Assembly (NCBI GenBank): GCA_000827265.1
Contig: KN834855.1
Location: 113,534 to 156,230 of the forward strand
Reading direction: 5' to 3'
Source: Collybiopsis luxurians FD-317 M1
Taxonomy: Eukaryota; Basidiomycota; Agaricomycetes; Agaricales; Omphalotaceae
Length of the DNA: 42,697 bases
The translations under genes were made by a program, and so were the position numbers. Each line of letters starts with the position of its first letter. The stretch's first letter is position 1. Below the pieces are notes generated by a model, which saw only the letters and a list, made by a program, of their open reading frames with translations, ran no database searches and was not told the DNA's origin. This document shows positions 23,536 through 34,585 of the stretch, piece after piece.

Positions 23536-23784
23536 ATGTCTCAATCACAGCACCGGTACTACCGAGTGGCCAAGGTCTCACAAAAGTTATTATGCCCTGC
23601 AGCAAAGATCTATAAACGAATTCAAGTTGTTCACAATTTACTTTCAATATGCTTTGGTAAAACAGAAAATTTTAATGGACAGTTCATATATAAAGGATCT
23701 TCAATTCTGGTTACAAGTGAAAATGGTGTACATAGTATAGCGACCTATCGACCGAAAAATAGAAGAAAAAAAAAGAGAACATAA
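23536..23784 (+). CDS. Small hypothetical ORF, 82 codons
   Basis: ATG 23536 opens a frame starting MSQSQHRYYRVAKV and ending in a Lys/Arg-rich tail. It is uninterrupted here, while the unit 1 copy has TGA for CGA at the tenth codon. No signal peptide or domain is recognised. It may be a neutral relic; I list it because it is the only unbroken copy. Confidence 0.3.
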   Translation: MSQSQHRYYRVAKVSQKLLCPAAKIYKRIQVVHNLLSICFGKTENFNGQFIYKGSSILVTSENGVHSIATYRPKNRRKKKRT

Positions 23785-24214
23785 TACGGAATCACCCACC
23801 CCAAGAAACAATGAACAATCAGTGCACACAATAAATAGCAAAGTATTGCATTCAAACCTAGGTCCTAAATACAAGGTTTGCATGGCCTCCTTTGTACTAG
23901 CCAGTCTGCTCACAGAAAAAGGTAGAACATACATACCGATACTAAGCCTGAGGCTCTGAGCTAGTGCAATTTTCAGATAGCATGCGCTAAAAAGTGATCG
24001 CGAGTATATATCTCCATATATCAAGCAACCGCCATCGCTGTATTCCATTCGCTGCCAGACAAATTAACCGATCACTACAAAAAAAAAAATCGCACAAATA
24101 ATAGGAAAGGTGTTCAAGCACAAAACATTTATTGAAGAGTGAAGTTTGTATTAGCTTCATATGTATTTTGACACAGGCACTGGAGCTAATACCACAATTA
24201 TCACTTTATGGAAA

Positions 24215-27034
24215 TCATTTCCTGCTGTGTTTTTTGAACGGCCTAAAAATTCCCTTGAATGCTTTATGGAAAGATTTTTTAGGTGGAGCAGTATCTGAGG
24301 CAGGAGTGTTAATGTCAGCTTGGATTTCCATCAAATGTTCTATTGTCCAGAGAGTATGAGGATGCTGCTCTCCTAATGTTTGCCTGGACATCTCCACAAG
24401 TGGCTCTAAGATCTGCAGAGCTTCTTGATGTCTTCCAACTCTAGAGTATATGTCTGCCAAGATTTGCATTGCAATTTGAGTCGAAGGATGCTGCTCTCCC
24501 AGTAAGTTCCTGCACATCTCCAATACTGGCTCTCCAATTTGCAGAGCTTTCTCATTGTTTCCAATGTAAGAGAGGTATAATGCCAAATTGCCCAGTCTAG
24601 CAAGAGTATCTGGGTGTTCTTCTCCCAGTACTGTCTTTGACAGCTCTGCCAGTGGCTCTCCAATCTGCAGAGCTTCCTCAAATTTGCCCATTCTAAAATC
24701 GATGCTTGCCAAGACTTGCATTTGTTCGAGAGTATCAGGATGCTGCTCTCCCAAAATTTCAAGTGATACTTTCACCAGTGGCTCTGAAAGCTGCAGTGCT
24801 TCATTGTATCTTCCCAAATGTGAATAAGACATGGCTAAGTTGGATATTCTGGTCATAGTAACAGGATGCGGCTCTCCCAAGATTTGCTTTGATATGGTTA
24901 CTAAAGGCTCTTGAAGGTGCAAGGCATTATTATATCTTCCTAAATTAAAGTAAGCCCCGGCCAAGTTTTGTACTCTGTAAAGTGTATCAGGATGTTGCTC
25001 CCCCATTATCTCCTTAGACATTTCCACCAGCGGCTCTGAGATTTTCAGTGCTTCATTATATCTTCCTATTTCTATGTAGCTAATTGCCAAGTCACCCAGA
25101 TTATCTAGAGTATCAGGATGCTGCTCTCCCAAAATTTTCTTTGACACTTCCACTAGTGTGCTTCTAATCTGCAGAGCTTCTATATACCTTCCAACTCGAG
25201 CATATCTATTTGCCAAATTGTTCAATCCAGTGAGAGTTCCAGGATGCTGCTCTCCCAATACTTTCTTGGACATCTCCACCAATGGCTCATCAATTTGTAG
25301 AGCTTCATTCCATCTTCCCATATGCGAATATTGGTTTGATAAGGTATGCATTCCACTGAGAGTCATTGGATGCTCTTCTCCAAATGATCCTTTTGTCATT
25401 TTCAAGTAGGACTCTGCCATCTCTAACACTTCTTTATTTCTTCCTAGTCTTTCCAGAGTGTTTATAACATTAATCATTTGGTTTAGAGTCAGAGGGTCCA
25501 TATTCCCATATATTGCCTCTAGTTGATGCCACAATGGTTCCCATACATCATAGGCTCTGGAAAAGTACCTACATTTAAACCACAAATAGCCTATTGCCCA
25601 GTCAGTGTGGTAATCTCCTGTAATGTCAAAATCTGTACAGTGCAGAACTAGTGACCTTAAAAATGCAAAATCTGCACTTTCAATGGAAAGTGCTACCACA
25701 CTTTGAGCTGCTAGGTGAAAGTCTCTTTGCTTGACACTGTCAATGCTGTCTCGAATCCAGTGATGAACTAATGGATGCAAAGAATATGCCATTCCTCCCT
25801 TTTCAATACTGATCAGAGAATATGAGCTTATTGTTTGAACAATGTTGTCCATCCAAATCTCATCCCATTCCATTCTTTGCGAGGTAAGATATGATAGCAA
25901 AGGGTAGCGTGCTAAAGTCTCTGCATCTTCCACCCCCGAGAGATTATCCAATGCCCTCTGGAATATCTTTCTTGAAATCCCTTCATAGTGATAGAATGAA
26001 CACAACCTTAGAAATATTTTGCACTGTTCATCCAATTTTTCCCAACTGAGATCCCAAGTAGCATAGACCGATGAAGGATACTTTTCAATGCTTTGGGGCA
26101 GACTCCTAGTCATTAGCACTTGCTGGTGCTTTTCCACTCTGTCTAGATATGAATCTAAGCAGTTTTGCTGTGATATATAAGAGCCATCATGGACAAGAGC
26201 TAGGGCAAAGTAATGCAATTTTGCTGCAATGTCAGAGGCTGTCAATTTCTGCTCTGGAGTAGCCTCGTGGTCTTTAATAGCATGCTTCAAAAGTAACTGT
26301 AAGCCATCCTCTGGTTCCATGTCCTTTAACACTTTGGACTTGATGCTGATTTGTTTCAGGCTACTATTCCTCGAAGTAACAATGATGTTACCATGACTAG
26401 ACTGAGGCAGAAACTTCCCCAAGTCAACATCAGGATCATCAGCATTATCATAGAGAATTATCCATTCTTCTTGATGCTGTGAAAGCCATCTAAGTCCAGC
26501 TTCCCAGTTGCTGAACTCACCAAGTCCATTCTTGAGAGCAATATCATAGTAACTTGCCATGATAGATTCTTCAGAGTTTGCAGTAATTATGTAGCATTGA
26601 GTAAACCTTTGAATGGAAAGAGTTATTCTTCCAGACATCCATTCTCATAACTTCAAACACTGCTACCTTTTTCTGAATGTATTCATGAACTTCAAAGCAG
26701 TTTGAGTCTTTCCTGCTCCTCCCATGCCATAGAGCACAAATAGTTTCTTTTACCTGAGCTTCAGTAGAGGGAGACTTAACAAAGAAATAAGTTTCAAGAT
26801 CTGAGAGAATATCCTTTCTCCCGGTAAAAATGGAGAGACTGAACCAAGGTTGGTCATCCCTGCAGTGAATCCTTTTGGTTTCTGTGAGCAAATAAAGTCT
26901 AGTATATCAAAATGGAGGATGCTACCAGCTGGGGCAGCTGAAGCTGCAGTTTCTTTAGGTCTATCTGCTTCATATACATTGACTTGAAAAGTGGAGGATG
27001 CTCCAAAAGTCATATGTGATGCTCCAGAAAACAT
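24215..27034 (-). pseudogene. NLR copy 3 (NB-ARC-TPR), best preserved; exon 1 disrupted
   Basis: Exon 2 is a single open frame of 807 codons (26638-24215 including some intron) with Walker B IILYDNADD, NIIVTSRN, the GLPLAL-like YFALALVHDGSYI, a winged-helix-like segment, then nine clear plus one degenerate 42-residue TPR units and a basic tail (FHKAFKGIFRPFKKHSRK). The intron is 26607-26666. Exon 1 (27034-26667) matches copy 2 but has lost one base near 26826 and gained one near 26752. The second indel restores the frame but makes TAA at 26750-26752, just before the P-loop GMGGAGKT. Unless translation starts downstream, the NB-ARC is cut off. Expected role: cytosolic STAND immune receptor. 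Confidence 0.88.
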
Positions 27035-28180
27035 AGCACCTCTAGAAAGATTTATGTTAACTTTAAATTGTTACAATATTCAGCCTCAGTACTGACAAGT
27101 AGTGTGTAGTAGACAGTGGAACATTTTGCTCCAAATTGGATATATTTGAAATGGGACCTTGATTGTTCCTAAGGGGATGGACAACATTAGATATGATATG
27201 ATTATCATTATATGATCAAAGATCTTTCACTTGACATTTGACTCACATGCTGCTGTACTGACTAGTGACTTGAAAGCAATCATGTATCATACACCCCTTA
27301 ATATCCAACCAATCGACCTCCTGCAAGTGTCTGAATGCTACATGATTTTCCACAAGTGTCGGAGGGTGGCAGGTTTGTGCTTGCAGGATGACCCTTTGTT
27401 GCCGACTTATTGCAAGCGGCACACATAGTATGGCGATCAGGTGGTGATCACTACATCCACTCAAAGTTATGCCATAGTGGCTGAATGCATGCACATCTAA
27501 CTGAGTACATACATTTGTAAATTACACATACCAATCTTGCAATGCTTCTTACCCTACAGTCATACTCTCCCCAAACTTAACATTCACATGTGATTCACAC
27601 TCCACTTTGAAAAAATGGTCAGTGTAGGATGGGTACTAGAGCATGGTCTTCTGTTCATCCCTGTTAAGCTTTTTTCAAAACTGAATATGAGGGCGATTAG
27701 TGGAAACAAATGTAAATAGGTTAACACTCGCAAGCAGGTGTGTAGTAGTGAAGGAGAGTCAAGGAAAAAGCCAGTACAACAAATGAAGTGTAGGCTGAAC
27801 TCACATAGCAGGAATATCAACAGTCGACCTCTGATGCAAGAAAAATTCAAATGTCTTTTTGAAAATTTGACAACCATTTGAAGGTATAGGTATGAAAGGG
27901 AAGGGAAGAGGTATGAAAGAGACAGAGGTGGAGCAGAAAATACAATGAACATCAGAGTCTTCCTTAACAAACCTAATGTCTCAGTGTCAACTGCATTGTG
28001 TGGGTGGGAATGTGTGAAAAGAATGTGGTGAATCTGAGAGGAAGAGAAGGATAAAATAGAAGATTGATTCATGAACAGTTCAGAAACGAGCATGTTCCAA
28101 CAATTGGGTGGGAGAGCAGGAGGAGGTGGACAAAATGAATGCACGATAGACAAATGTACAATATACATATAATGCACACA
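27035..28180. other. Unit 3 spacer and presumed ALDH 3' remnant
   Basis: It matches 19850-21138 without MITEs. A plus-strand frame at 27231-27428 is a decayed copy of the small spacer ORF and has no preceding TATA motif here because about 100 bp is deleted near 27195. No supportable gene. Confidence 0.4.
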
Positions 28181-28350
28181 TTGAATCCTCTTAAAATGCT
28201 GCGTATTGATCATATGCGCATAAATGTGGCTCCTCGATCAGCAGGATACATCCCTTCATATTCCCTTGTCAACCCCTCAAAATACTGCTCGATTGCAGAT
28301 GGATGCATGAGGATGTAATCTGGCAATACACAGATCTGGATAATGAGTCA
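28181..28350 (-). pseudogene. ALDH pseudogene unit 3, 3' exons (left of Copia)
   Basis: The acceptor ATTATCCAG precedes an exon with ICVLPDYILM (about 28340), and QHFKRIQ lies at 28181. The catalytic-Cys position is kept. It is continuous with 33305-34290 across the Copia insertion in the intron. Confidence 0.7.
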
Positions 28351-28555
28351 AGGTTTTAGTTTTTTTTGGTCAGGCGCAGAAAGTTTGGATGGGGAGGGTG
28401 GGATGGAGAGAAAGGATATGTAGCAGGAAGTGAGAGGAAGTGTGAAGCAAAGTAAAGTGAAAAAAAATACAGAGAAGAATTCCCCAAAAAAAAAGAGAGA
28501 AGAATGGAACTGAAACTTAGAGAACTCGGTTCCACTCCTGAGGTGCAGCCACAAT

Positions 28556-28625
28556 GCAGTGTATGGTATCGCATGGTATGGTATGGTATCATACAGTATG
28601 GCATCTATGGTATGGTATGGTATCA
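28556..28625. repeat. GGTAT-type short tandem repeat in ALDH intron
   Basis: Imperfect runs of the pentamer GGTAT/ATGGT occur next to the Copia insertion. The same intron in units 1 (14690-14745) and 2 (21435-21500) has different lengths and variants of the tract. Confidence 0.7.
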
Positions 28626-28643
28626 CATAATATTGGACCATAT

Positions 28644-28870
28644 TGTTGAGAAAGGTGGTCCATAGTATGTGCTTTGACATTTCCTTCTATATAGCCCATC
28701 GGCTGACTCCAATGAGTAATCTTTTCCTCTCTCTTTATCTCTTTTCCTCTGTACAATGCACAGCCTATGGGCTAATTACTATTACCTCAATTACTTATAA
28801 CCGTACTGTAGGCAACTGACACACCTCAGTTGTTCCCCTTTATGACTGAGATAATTTACTTAGTTCTACA
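28644..28870 (+). repeat. Copia 5' LTR
   Basis: The 227-bp LTR starts TGTTGAG and ends TTCTACA. Its last 147 bp are shared with 33104-33250. Confidence 0.9.
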
Positions 28871-28948
28871 GATTATGAGACTTGCTTGTCTCTGAAAAAT
28901 CCCCAGTGAACACCCTGAGAAAAATCCGCTCTATCCTAATCAAACAAA

Positions 28949-29940
28949 ATGTCTGCACCATCAGGCTTGGTAACTGCACTGAGATTCCCTGAAGCAAAAC
29001 AACTTGTCGGGGAGGACAACTGAAGGGAGTACAAGTGAGAGGTGTTACTTGCAGTACAGTCTCGTGGCCTGAAGGGATACCTAGAAGGAACAATTAATGC
29101 ACCACAGCCAATGTTGCTCATTAGTACCCAAACCCCTACAAGTATCTTCAGCAACACACCTCTTCCTGAGGAGTGGTCCTCTCACAATGCTATCATAACC
29201 AGCATCATCATCACAAACATCATCAATCCCATCGGTGAACAAAAAATTCACCTCGCTGACTCTGCTCTTTGGAAATGTGCTTATGACACTGATTCAATGA
29301 TGGAGGAGCATGAATGCAAGATGCATAATTTGCTCAAAAGACTCCACAATGCTGGCAGAACATGTACTGATGAACAGTTTTGACTCATTGTTATTGCTTC
29401 ACTTCCGAAGGAATGGAAACTGGATGTACACAATGTGCCAGGGACAGATAGTGAATCTGCCTTTACATTCTTGCATAATTAGATGAAGAAGAACATGACA
29501 TGAAGAAAGTCAAGGCGCTAATTGCAAAAAACCCTACCGTCTATGCCTCACTTTCTCAAAATGACAGCCCATCCTCCAACAATTGGAATGATCACGGATG
29601 CTTCAATTGTGGCAAGGTTGGCCACAACAAAGCAAGCTGCTGGGTGCCTGGTGGTGGGAAGGAAGGCCAGACTCTGAAATGGTGGAGGAGCAAAGGTGAC
29701 AAGCAGACCACGAATGCTGCAAAAATTGAAACTGAAGAGGACATCAGTGCAAATGCCATTGAAACCGACCCTGACTCCACAGAACTCTATGTACTTGAAG
29801 CTGATGCCCCGGAGGGTACATCTAATCCACCCCATTCATTCATCCAGATCCCTGATGACATGCACAGACAAAATGCTTCCTTTCTAGGAAGTGATGCTAG
29901 TCAGTCAGGGGGAGGAATGGAAGGTGTAGATAATGACGTA
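28949..29940 (+). pseudogene. Copia gag with zinc knuckle, broken
   Basis: ATG 28949 opens MSAPSGLVTALRF. TGA stops lie at 29021, 29036 and 29381. A one-base loss near 29482 shifts into the frame at 29500, which encodes FNCGKVGHNKASC (CCHC knuckle, 29599-29640). The LKGYLEGTI segment is typical of Copia gag in basidiomycetes. TGA at 29021 probably replaced Trp (TGG) rather than Arg. Confidence 0.8.
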
Positions 29941-32900
29941 CCTGTAGAAGTCTTCCCTGTCGAAAATAAAAATGAATGCTTCGTCTGTTACTTGAACTCA
30001 AAAACTCATACCTTTCTTGACCCTGGAGCCTCTGAACACTGCTGGGCTGATTGGAAAGATTTTGTGTCCTACAAAGGAGTTGAACAGTCCTATGGAAGTA
30101 GTGCCATTGCAGGAGACATGGGACATTTCAAAATCGAAGGTGTAGGCACAGTCAAGTTTGATATTCAGATTGAGGCTGGGCAAAGAATGATCTGTCTCAA
30201 AGGTGTCAAGTACATGCCAACATTTGGACACAACCTAATTTCAATATCAGCACTGGATAGACAAGGGTATAAAGGCACTTGGGGAAATGGTGTAATGTCC
30301 AATCATGGAAGGTCACAGTAAAGCAAGGATGTATGAAGTGGCGACTCTTGATTGACTCACCACAGCAGCTTTGGCGAGATCGCATGAATGTCCAGTTGAC
30401 ATCCTACTGTGGCACTGAAGGCTTGCGCATGTTGCTATTCCAAGGATACTCTGTATGGCAAATTGAAAACTAGTAGATGGGTTACAGATCACATCAAAAA
30501 GAGTGGTTGCAATGTGTGAAGCTTGCCTGTATGGAAAAGCAATGTGATGTCCATTCAACGAGAAAGTGACACATGAAACAGAAGTGTTGGAACACATACA
30601 CCTTGACTTGTGGGGGCCTGCACAAACAAAGAGCCGAGGGGGAGCACTGTACATGATGCTGTGTACAGATGGTAGATCAGCGGTCAGGGTTCCATATTTC
30701 CTACCTGACAAATGAGCAAATACAATGCTCAAATTGTTCCACAAATACTGCATCATGGCTGAGCGACAGACAGATCATCATCTCTGCATTATCAGGATAG
30801 ATGGTGGAGGCAAGTTTGACAATTTGGTTATGGAATCTTACTGCCGTGATCATGGAATCCTTATTGAAAGGGTCACACTGTATTCTTCAGCAGCTAATGG
30901 TATGGCAGAGCGCAGAAATTGAACTGTTATTGAAGGTGTATGCACTGAACTTGAAGACTCCAAGTTCCCTCCACCATTCTGGGCAGAAGCCACCAACACA
31001 TTCATCTATGTCGACAATTTTGTCCCAACTGTGCAATTCCCTGATGAAGTTCCCATGGAGATATGGTCAAAGAAAAGGCAGGACATCTTGCACCTGAGAC
31101 CCTTTGGTTGTGACTGCTGGGCAAAACTCCTGAGTATCCATACGGATGGTAAATTGGGAAGACAGGCAGTGAAAGGAAGACTTTTGGGCTACTTGGGAAG
31201 GAGGGGATATAGAGTATGGGTGCCAGAGCGGAGAACAATTTGTGAGTCGAGGGATGTGCATTTCAAGGAAGGTGGAGCAAAAAGGACAAGAGAGTTGGTT
31301 GATGAGTCAACCAAATTAAGGTTTGACAATGCTGTTGATCCCAAGGATGACACAATGCTGGGGAATTCAAATGAATCAGAAGACATTGCTGCATCCCCAC
31401 CAACCCTGACACATTCTCCTCAGTCCATAGCACCTATCCCATCCACACCTACAGATCACCTACCTCCAGATACTCCATCATGGTCAACTACCCTGACTCC
31501 AACTCCAACCTGGACACTTTGAAAGAGTGCACAAGGCAACTTGAATGTTGATGCACTTGTTTGACACCAGATGGGGTGGAACAAGAGTACTTGAATTGAC
31601 AACTCACTGTTGAAGCCAAAAACATTTGCATCCATTGTCCAAAACACTCCAACCGCATTCTGCTCTATCACCAATAATCCCTGGGCATTCGCATCAACCA
31701 ATGACAGCCTTTACATACCAAAATCATACCAACAGGCAATGAAAAATTCCAGTCTCTGGATGCCAGTGATGAAAACAGAATATGAGACACTGCTGGAGAA
31801 GGGATGCTGGGACCTGGTTGCTTTACCTCTGGGAGCAAACCTTATGAAGGGGCATTGGGTATATGCCATAAAGTGGGGTCCAACCAGGGAAGTTTTGAAA
31901 AGGAAAGCATGCTGGGTAGCTCAGGGATTTACACAGGTTTATGGCCAAGACTTTGAAGAAATGTATGGCGGCATTGCATGACTAGAATCCATGTGAATCA
32001 TTATTGCCATAATTGTCATTCTCAAATTGTCCTTCTTTCATATCGACATTAAAGCCGCCTTCCTGAACAGTCCCATATCACACAATGTCTACATGGAACA
32101 ACTAAAAGGATTTGTGAAGAATGGACAGGAACATCTGGTGTGCAAGTTGCAGAAGTCTATCTATGGTTTGCAACAGAGATCCCATGATTGGCAGGACACT
32201 CTTGGAAGGGAGCTGGAAATGAATGGGTATCATATGTCAAAGGCCGATGCGTCAATACAATAGAGACAGGAGGACAGGAAGTATATGGTACACAGTACCT
32301 ATGGCGATGACATTTATGGAGGCACAGAGGGACGCAAGGAGGTGATTGTGGAGGAGATGAGATGAAAGTTTGAATAAGGTGAAGTGAAGAATGAGATGCT
32401 CCTAGGCTGTCAGTTATTCCATGACCCACATCGGGGCTCCATTACACTCTCTCAAAAGGCATTCTTTGAATGTATGCTCAAGCACTTTGACTTACAACAC
32501 ACTACCCTATGCCATACTCCACTCCCCCCAAATATTCAACAAAATCTTATACCTGCTCTGAATCTGCTACCCCTCAAAGACCATGTCTTCATGGCTGATA
32601 AACTGTACTGTCCACTATTGGGATCAGTGCTGTGGGGGCAAGCTTGGTCTCACCCTGACTTGGCATTTGCCACTGGGTACCTTGCAAGATTCCAGGCAAA
32701 CCCTGGATGTGAACATTGGGAATGTCTACTATGGCTGATTGGATATATCTGCAACACCCTATATTACTCCATTACCTATGCACCGCTGAAGAGCAAATTT
32801 CCCATTGCAGGGGAGGATCTCCAGCAATTGGGTTTGTTGATTCTGACCATGCAACATGTACAGATACCCAACGGTCAACCTCTGGATACATCTTTTATAT

Positions 32901-33103
32901 GGCTGGTGCACCAATATCCTGGAGTTTGAAATGCCAGCTATTCGCAGCATTGTCATCTACAGAAGCTGAATATGTGGCACTTGCATGAGCAGCACAGCAA
33001 GGGATCTGGCTGTCAACTTTTATGCAGGAAGTTGATCTTACTCTGAAGAGCCCTGTAGGACTCTTATGCAACAACTTTGGCACTGTTTCTCTTGCTCACA
33101 ATG
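29941..33103 (+). pseudogene. Copia pol: protease, integrase, RT, RNase H, broken
   Basis: Protease motif DPGAS (30019-30033; usually DSGAS). The GAG-pre-integrase LWHxRLAHV has TGA at 30416 for the Arg. Integrase catalytic residues appear in HLDLWGP (Asp at 30605), IRIDGGGKFDN and NGMAERRN. RT has WVAQGFTQ, FFHIDIKAAFLNS and the GDD motif (Asp-Asp at 32306-32311). RNase H has SDHATCTDT and STEAEYVAL, then stops abruptly near 33103 at a deletion border. Premature TGA lie at 30353, 30416, 30464, 30545, 30713, 30920, 31520, 31562, 31592, 31979, 31994, 32363 and 32986, plus TAG at 32261 and TAA at 32375. Confidence 0.9.
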
Positions 33104-33250
33104 TTCCTCTCTCTTTATCTCTTTTCCTCTGTACAATGCACAGCCTACAGGCTAATTACTATTACCTCAATTACTTATAACTGTACTGTAGGTGACTGAC
33201 ACACCTCAGTTGTTCCCCTTTACAACTGAGATAATTTACTTAGTTCTACA
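33104..33250 (+). repeat. Copia 3' LTR, 5'-truncated
   Basis: It covers 147 of 227 bp. The seven nucleotide differences from the 5' LTR all fall in four dinucleotides that read CG, TG or CA in one copy or the other. Confidence 0.9.
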
Positions 33251-33304
33251 CATATCATATTGTATCCATATCAAGAAGGTCCTTGTGAATGAAAATATGT
33301 ACCT

Positions 33305-34290
33305 GACTACAATTCATCAACTTCCCTGACCTAGTCCTCTTCACTGTGAGCTCCAAATTGCATTTCGGGTCAGCAATCATGGGTGACTTGCCACCTAACT
33401 TGAGATTGAGGAGTGTGAGGTGTTTGGCAGCTGCAGCATCAACATTCTGTGCAACAATTGCAGTTCCTGTGTAGAAGATTAAACTGAAGGGATCAGTGGT
33501 CAAACAGTCGGGAGTGAGAATACATAAGGAATAGAGGGCACAGTCAAAGTATTGCAGTACCCAGAACAATGGTACCAAGACACAGATAGGAAAAGTTGAA
33601 GGAAATGGAATGGAATGAGCGGGACTCAAATGTACTATGATTTCTCTTCAACTCCCACACCTTTGTAATCTCTGGTACACCCACACCTACAACCCTTATC
33701 ACAGCTTGATCGAGGTATTTCAGTAATAGTTTGTGTAGAAACCCTGAGTGACTTTGGTGAGCTTGTCGCATATGGTACACCTGGCCACAACAGCACCTAT
33801 CATAACTTGAATTTACCAAGTTTTGGATCCACGATGATGGAATATAGCAAATTGTCATGATTAAACAGCAATAGAAATAGAGCATATAGATAGAATGAAG
33901 TGATAGATCCTGCTGAACAAGACCAGACAGCATCAGTGCAAAGCAAAAAGCTGAACAGAAACCCAAAAAACTCACCAACTACTAATACCAAGCACCACTC
34001 CTTCAGTATAGACACCAACTTAGGCTTTGAAGCCATTTAAGGCTCTGGCAGATCTGAATACCACATATAACTCTTCTCCCTTGCCAGCTCCATATAATAA
34101 CCCTAATGATCTTCTGGTTGATGTCACCGATGTAGAGCTCGAGGGCAGATTTACTGAGGTCAGTGTAGACAGTGGAAGCAAAGAAGGAGTAGTCTTCTTG
34201 GCACATGCTGGTGATTTGGAGGAGTTGGTGTTGGTGCCAAGGAATGGAGAGCATTTCGTGGGAGGTGAAAGTTGTGTGGATTGAAGTGTG
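33305..34290 (-). pseudogene. ALDH pseudogene unit 3, 5' exons (right of Copia)
   Basis: Exons recognisable in minus-strand order: IPWHQHQLLQITSMCQEDYSFF and ALELYIGDINQK (about 34254-34120); VYHMRQAHQSH region and VIRVVGVGVPEITK (33800-33650); IFYTGTAIVAQNVDAAAAKH...LGGKSP...NCSQ (33475-33313). The Glu before LGGKSP is again Lys. The first exon is truncated relative to units 1 and 2 (deletion near 34300). The Copia element fills the intron that follows NCSQ. Confidence 0.72.
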
Positions 34291-34585
34291 GATCTAGATA
34301 TTAGGGGTGTCATTACGGCATTGCGATCTTAAGTATCATTGAAAATGGGAAAGGCGTAGAGATAGGATAGGTCATTAAACCCTTATACAGAGATGCAAGT
34401 AAAGGAGCCATAATGACTTGACACCAAATGGGCCAACACTAATGTGTGGCAGTACTCATGCCCATTTTGAGTAAAGTTTAAATCTGAATGTCAATGAATT
34501 CATCAAAATTAGACCCCATGTTTGCCTTAGTACAATTGATAGTTTGCTACTCTCAGCACTGAGTGTTGATGTATAGACAAATGAT

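Larger units (their letters stand above)
17464..24214. repeat. Segmental duplication unit 2
   Basis: It is colinear with unit 1 at about 6.75 kb offset (17350 matches 24100) and free of large TE insertions. Confidence 0.85.
28644..33250 (+). mobile_element. Ty1/Copia retrotransposon, inserted in ALDH intron, inactivated
   Basis: A 5' LTR (28644-28870) and a truncated 3' LTR (33104-33250) enclose gag-protease-integrase-RT-RNase H in Copia order. A perfect 5-bp target duplication CATAT lies at 28639-28643 and 33251-33255. The flanks are colinear with the intron in units 1 and 2. The polymerase is broken by about 18 stops (16 of them TGA) and by frame shifts near 29482, 30290 and 32820. A deletion removed the end of RNase H, the polypurine tract and the first 80 bp of the 3' LTR. 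Confidence 0.95.
24215..34413. repeat. Segmental duplication unit 3, truncated on the right
   Basis: It is colinear with unit 2 up to AAGGAGCCATAA at about 34413 (unit 2 equivalent near 22740), then breaks into unique sequence. It contains the Copia element at 28644-33250. Confidence 0.85.

Noticed and set aside
24588..25409. Plus-strand ORFs inside the NLR copy 3 TPR array
   Set aside because: Antisense shadows of the 42-residue repeats.
28634..28663. Inverted repeat TGGACCA...TGGTCCA at the Copia 5' border
   Set aside because: It spans the insertion border, so it is an accident of junction sequence and not part of either LTR.
34027..34284. Plus-strand 85-codon ORF opposite ALDH exons (also 22344-22565)
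   Set aside because: It is an antisense shadow of the conserved ALDH exon on the minus strand.
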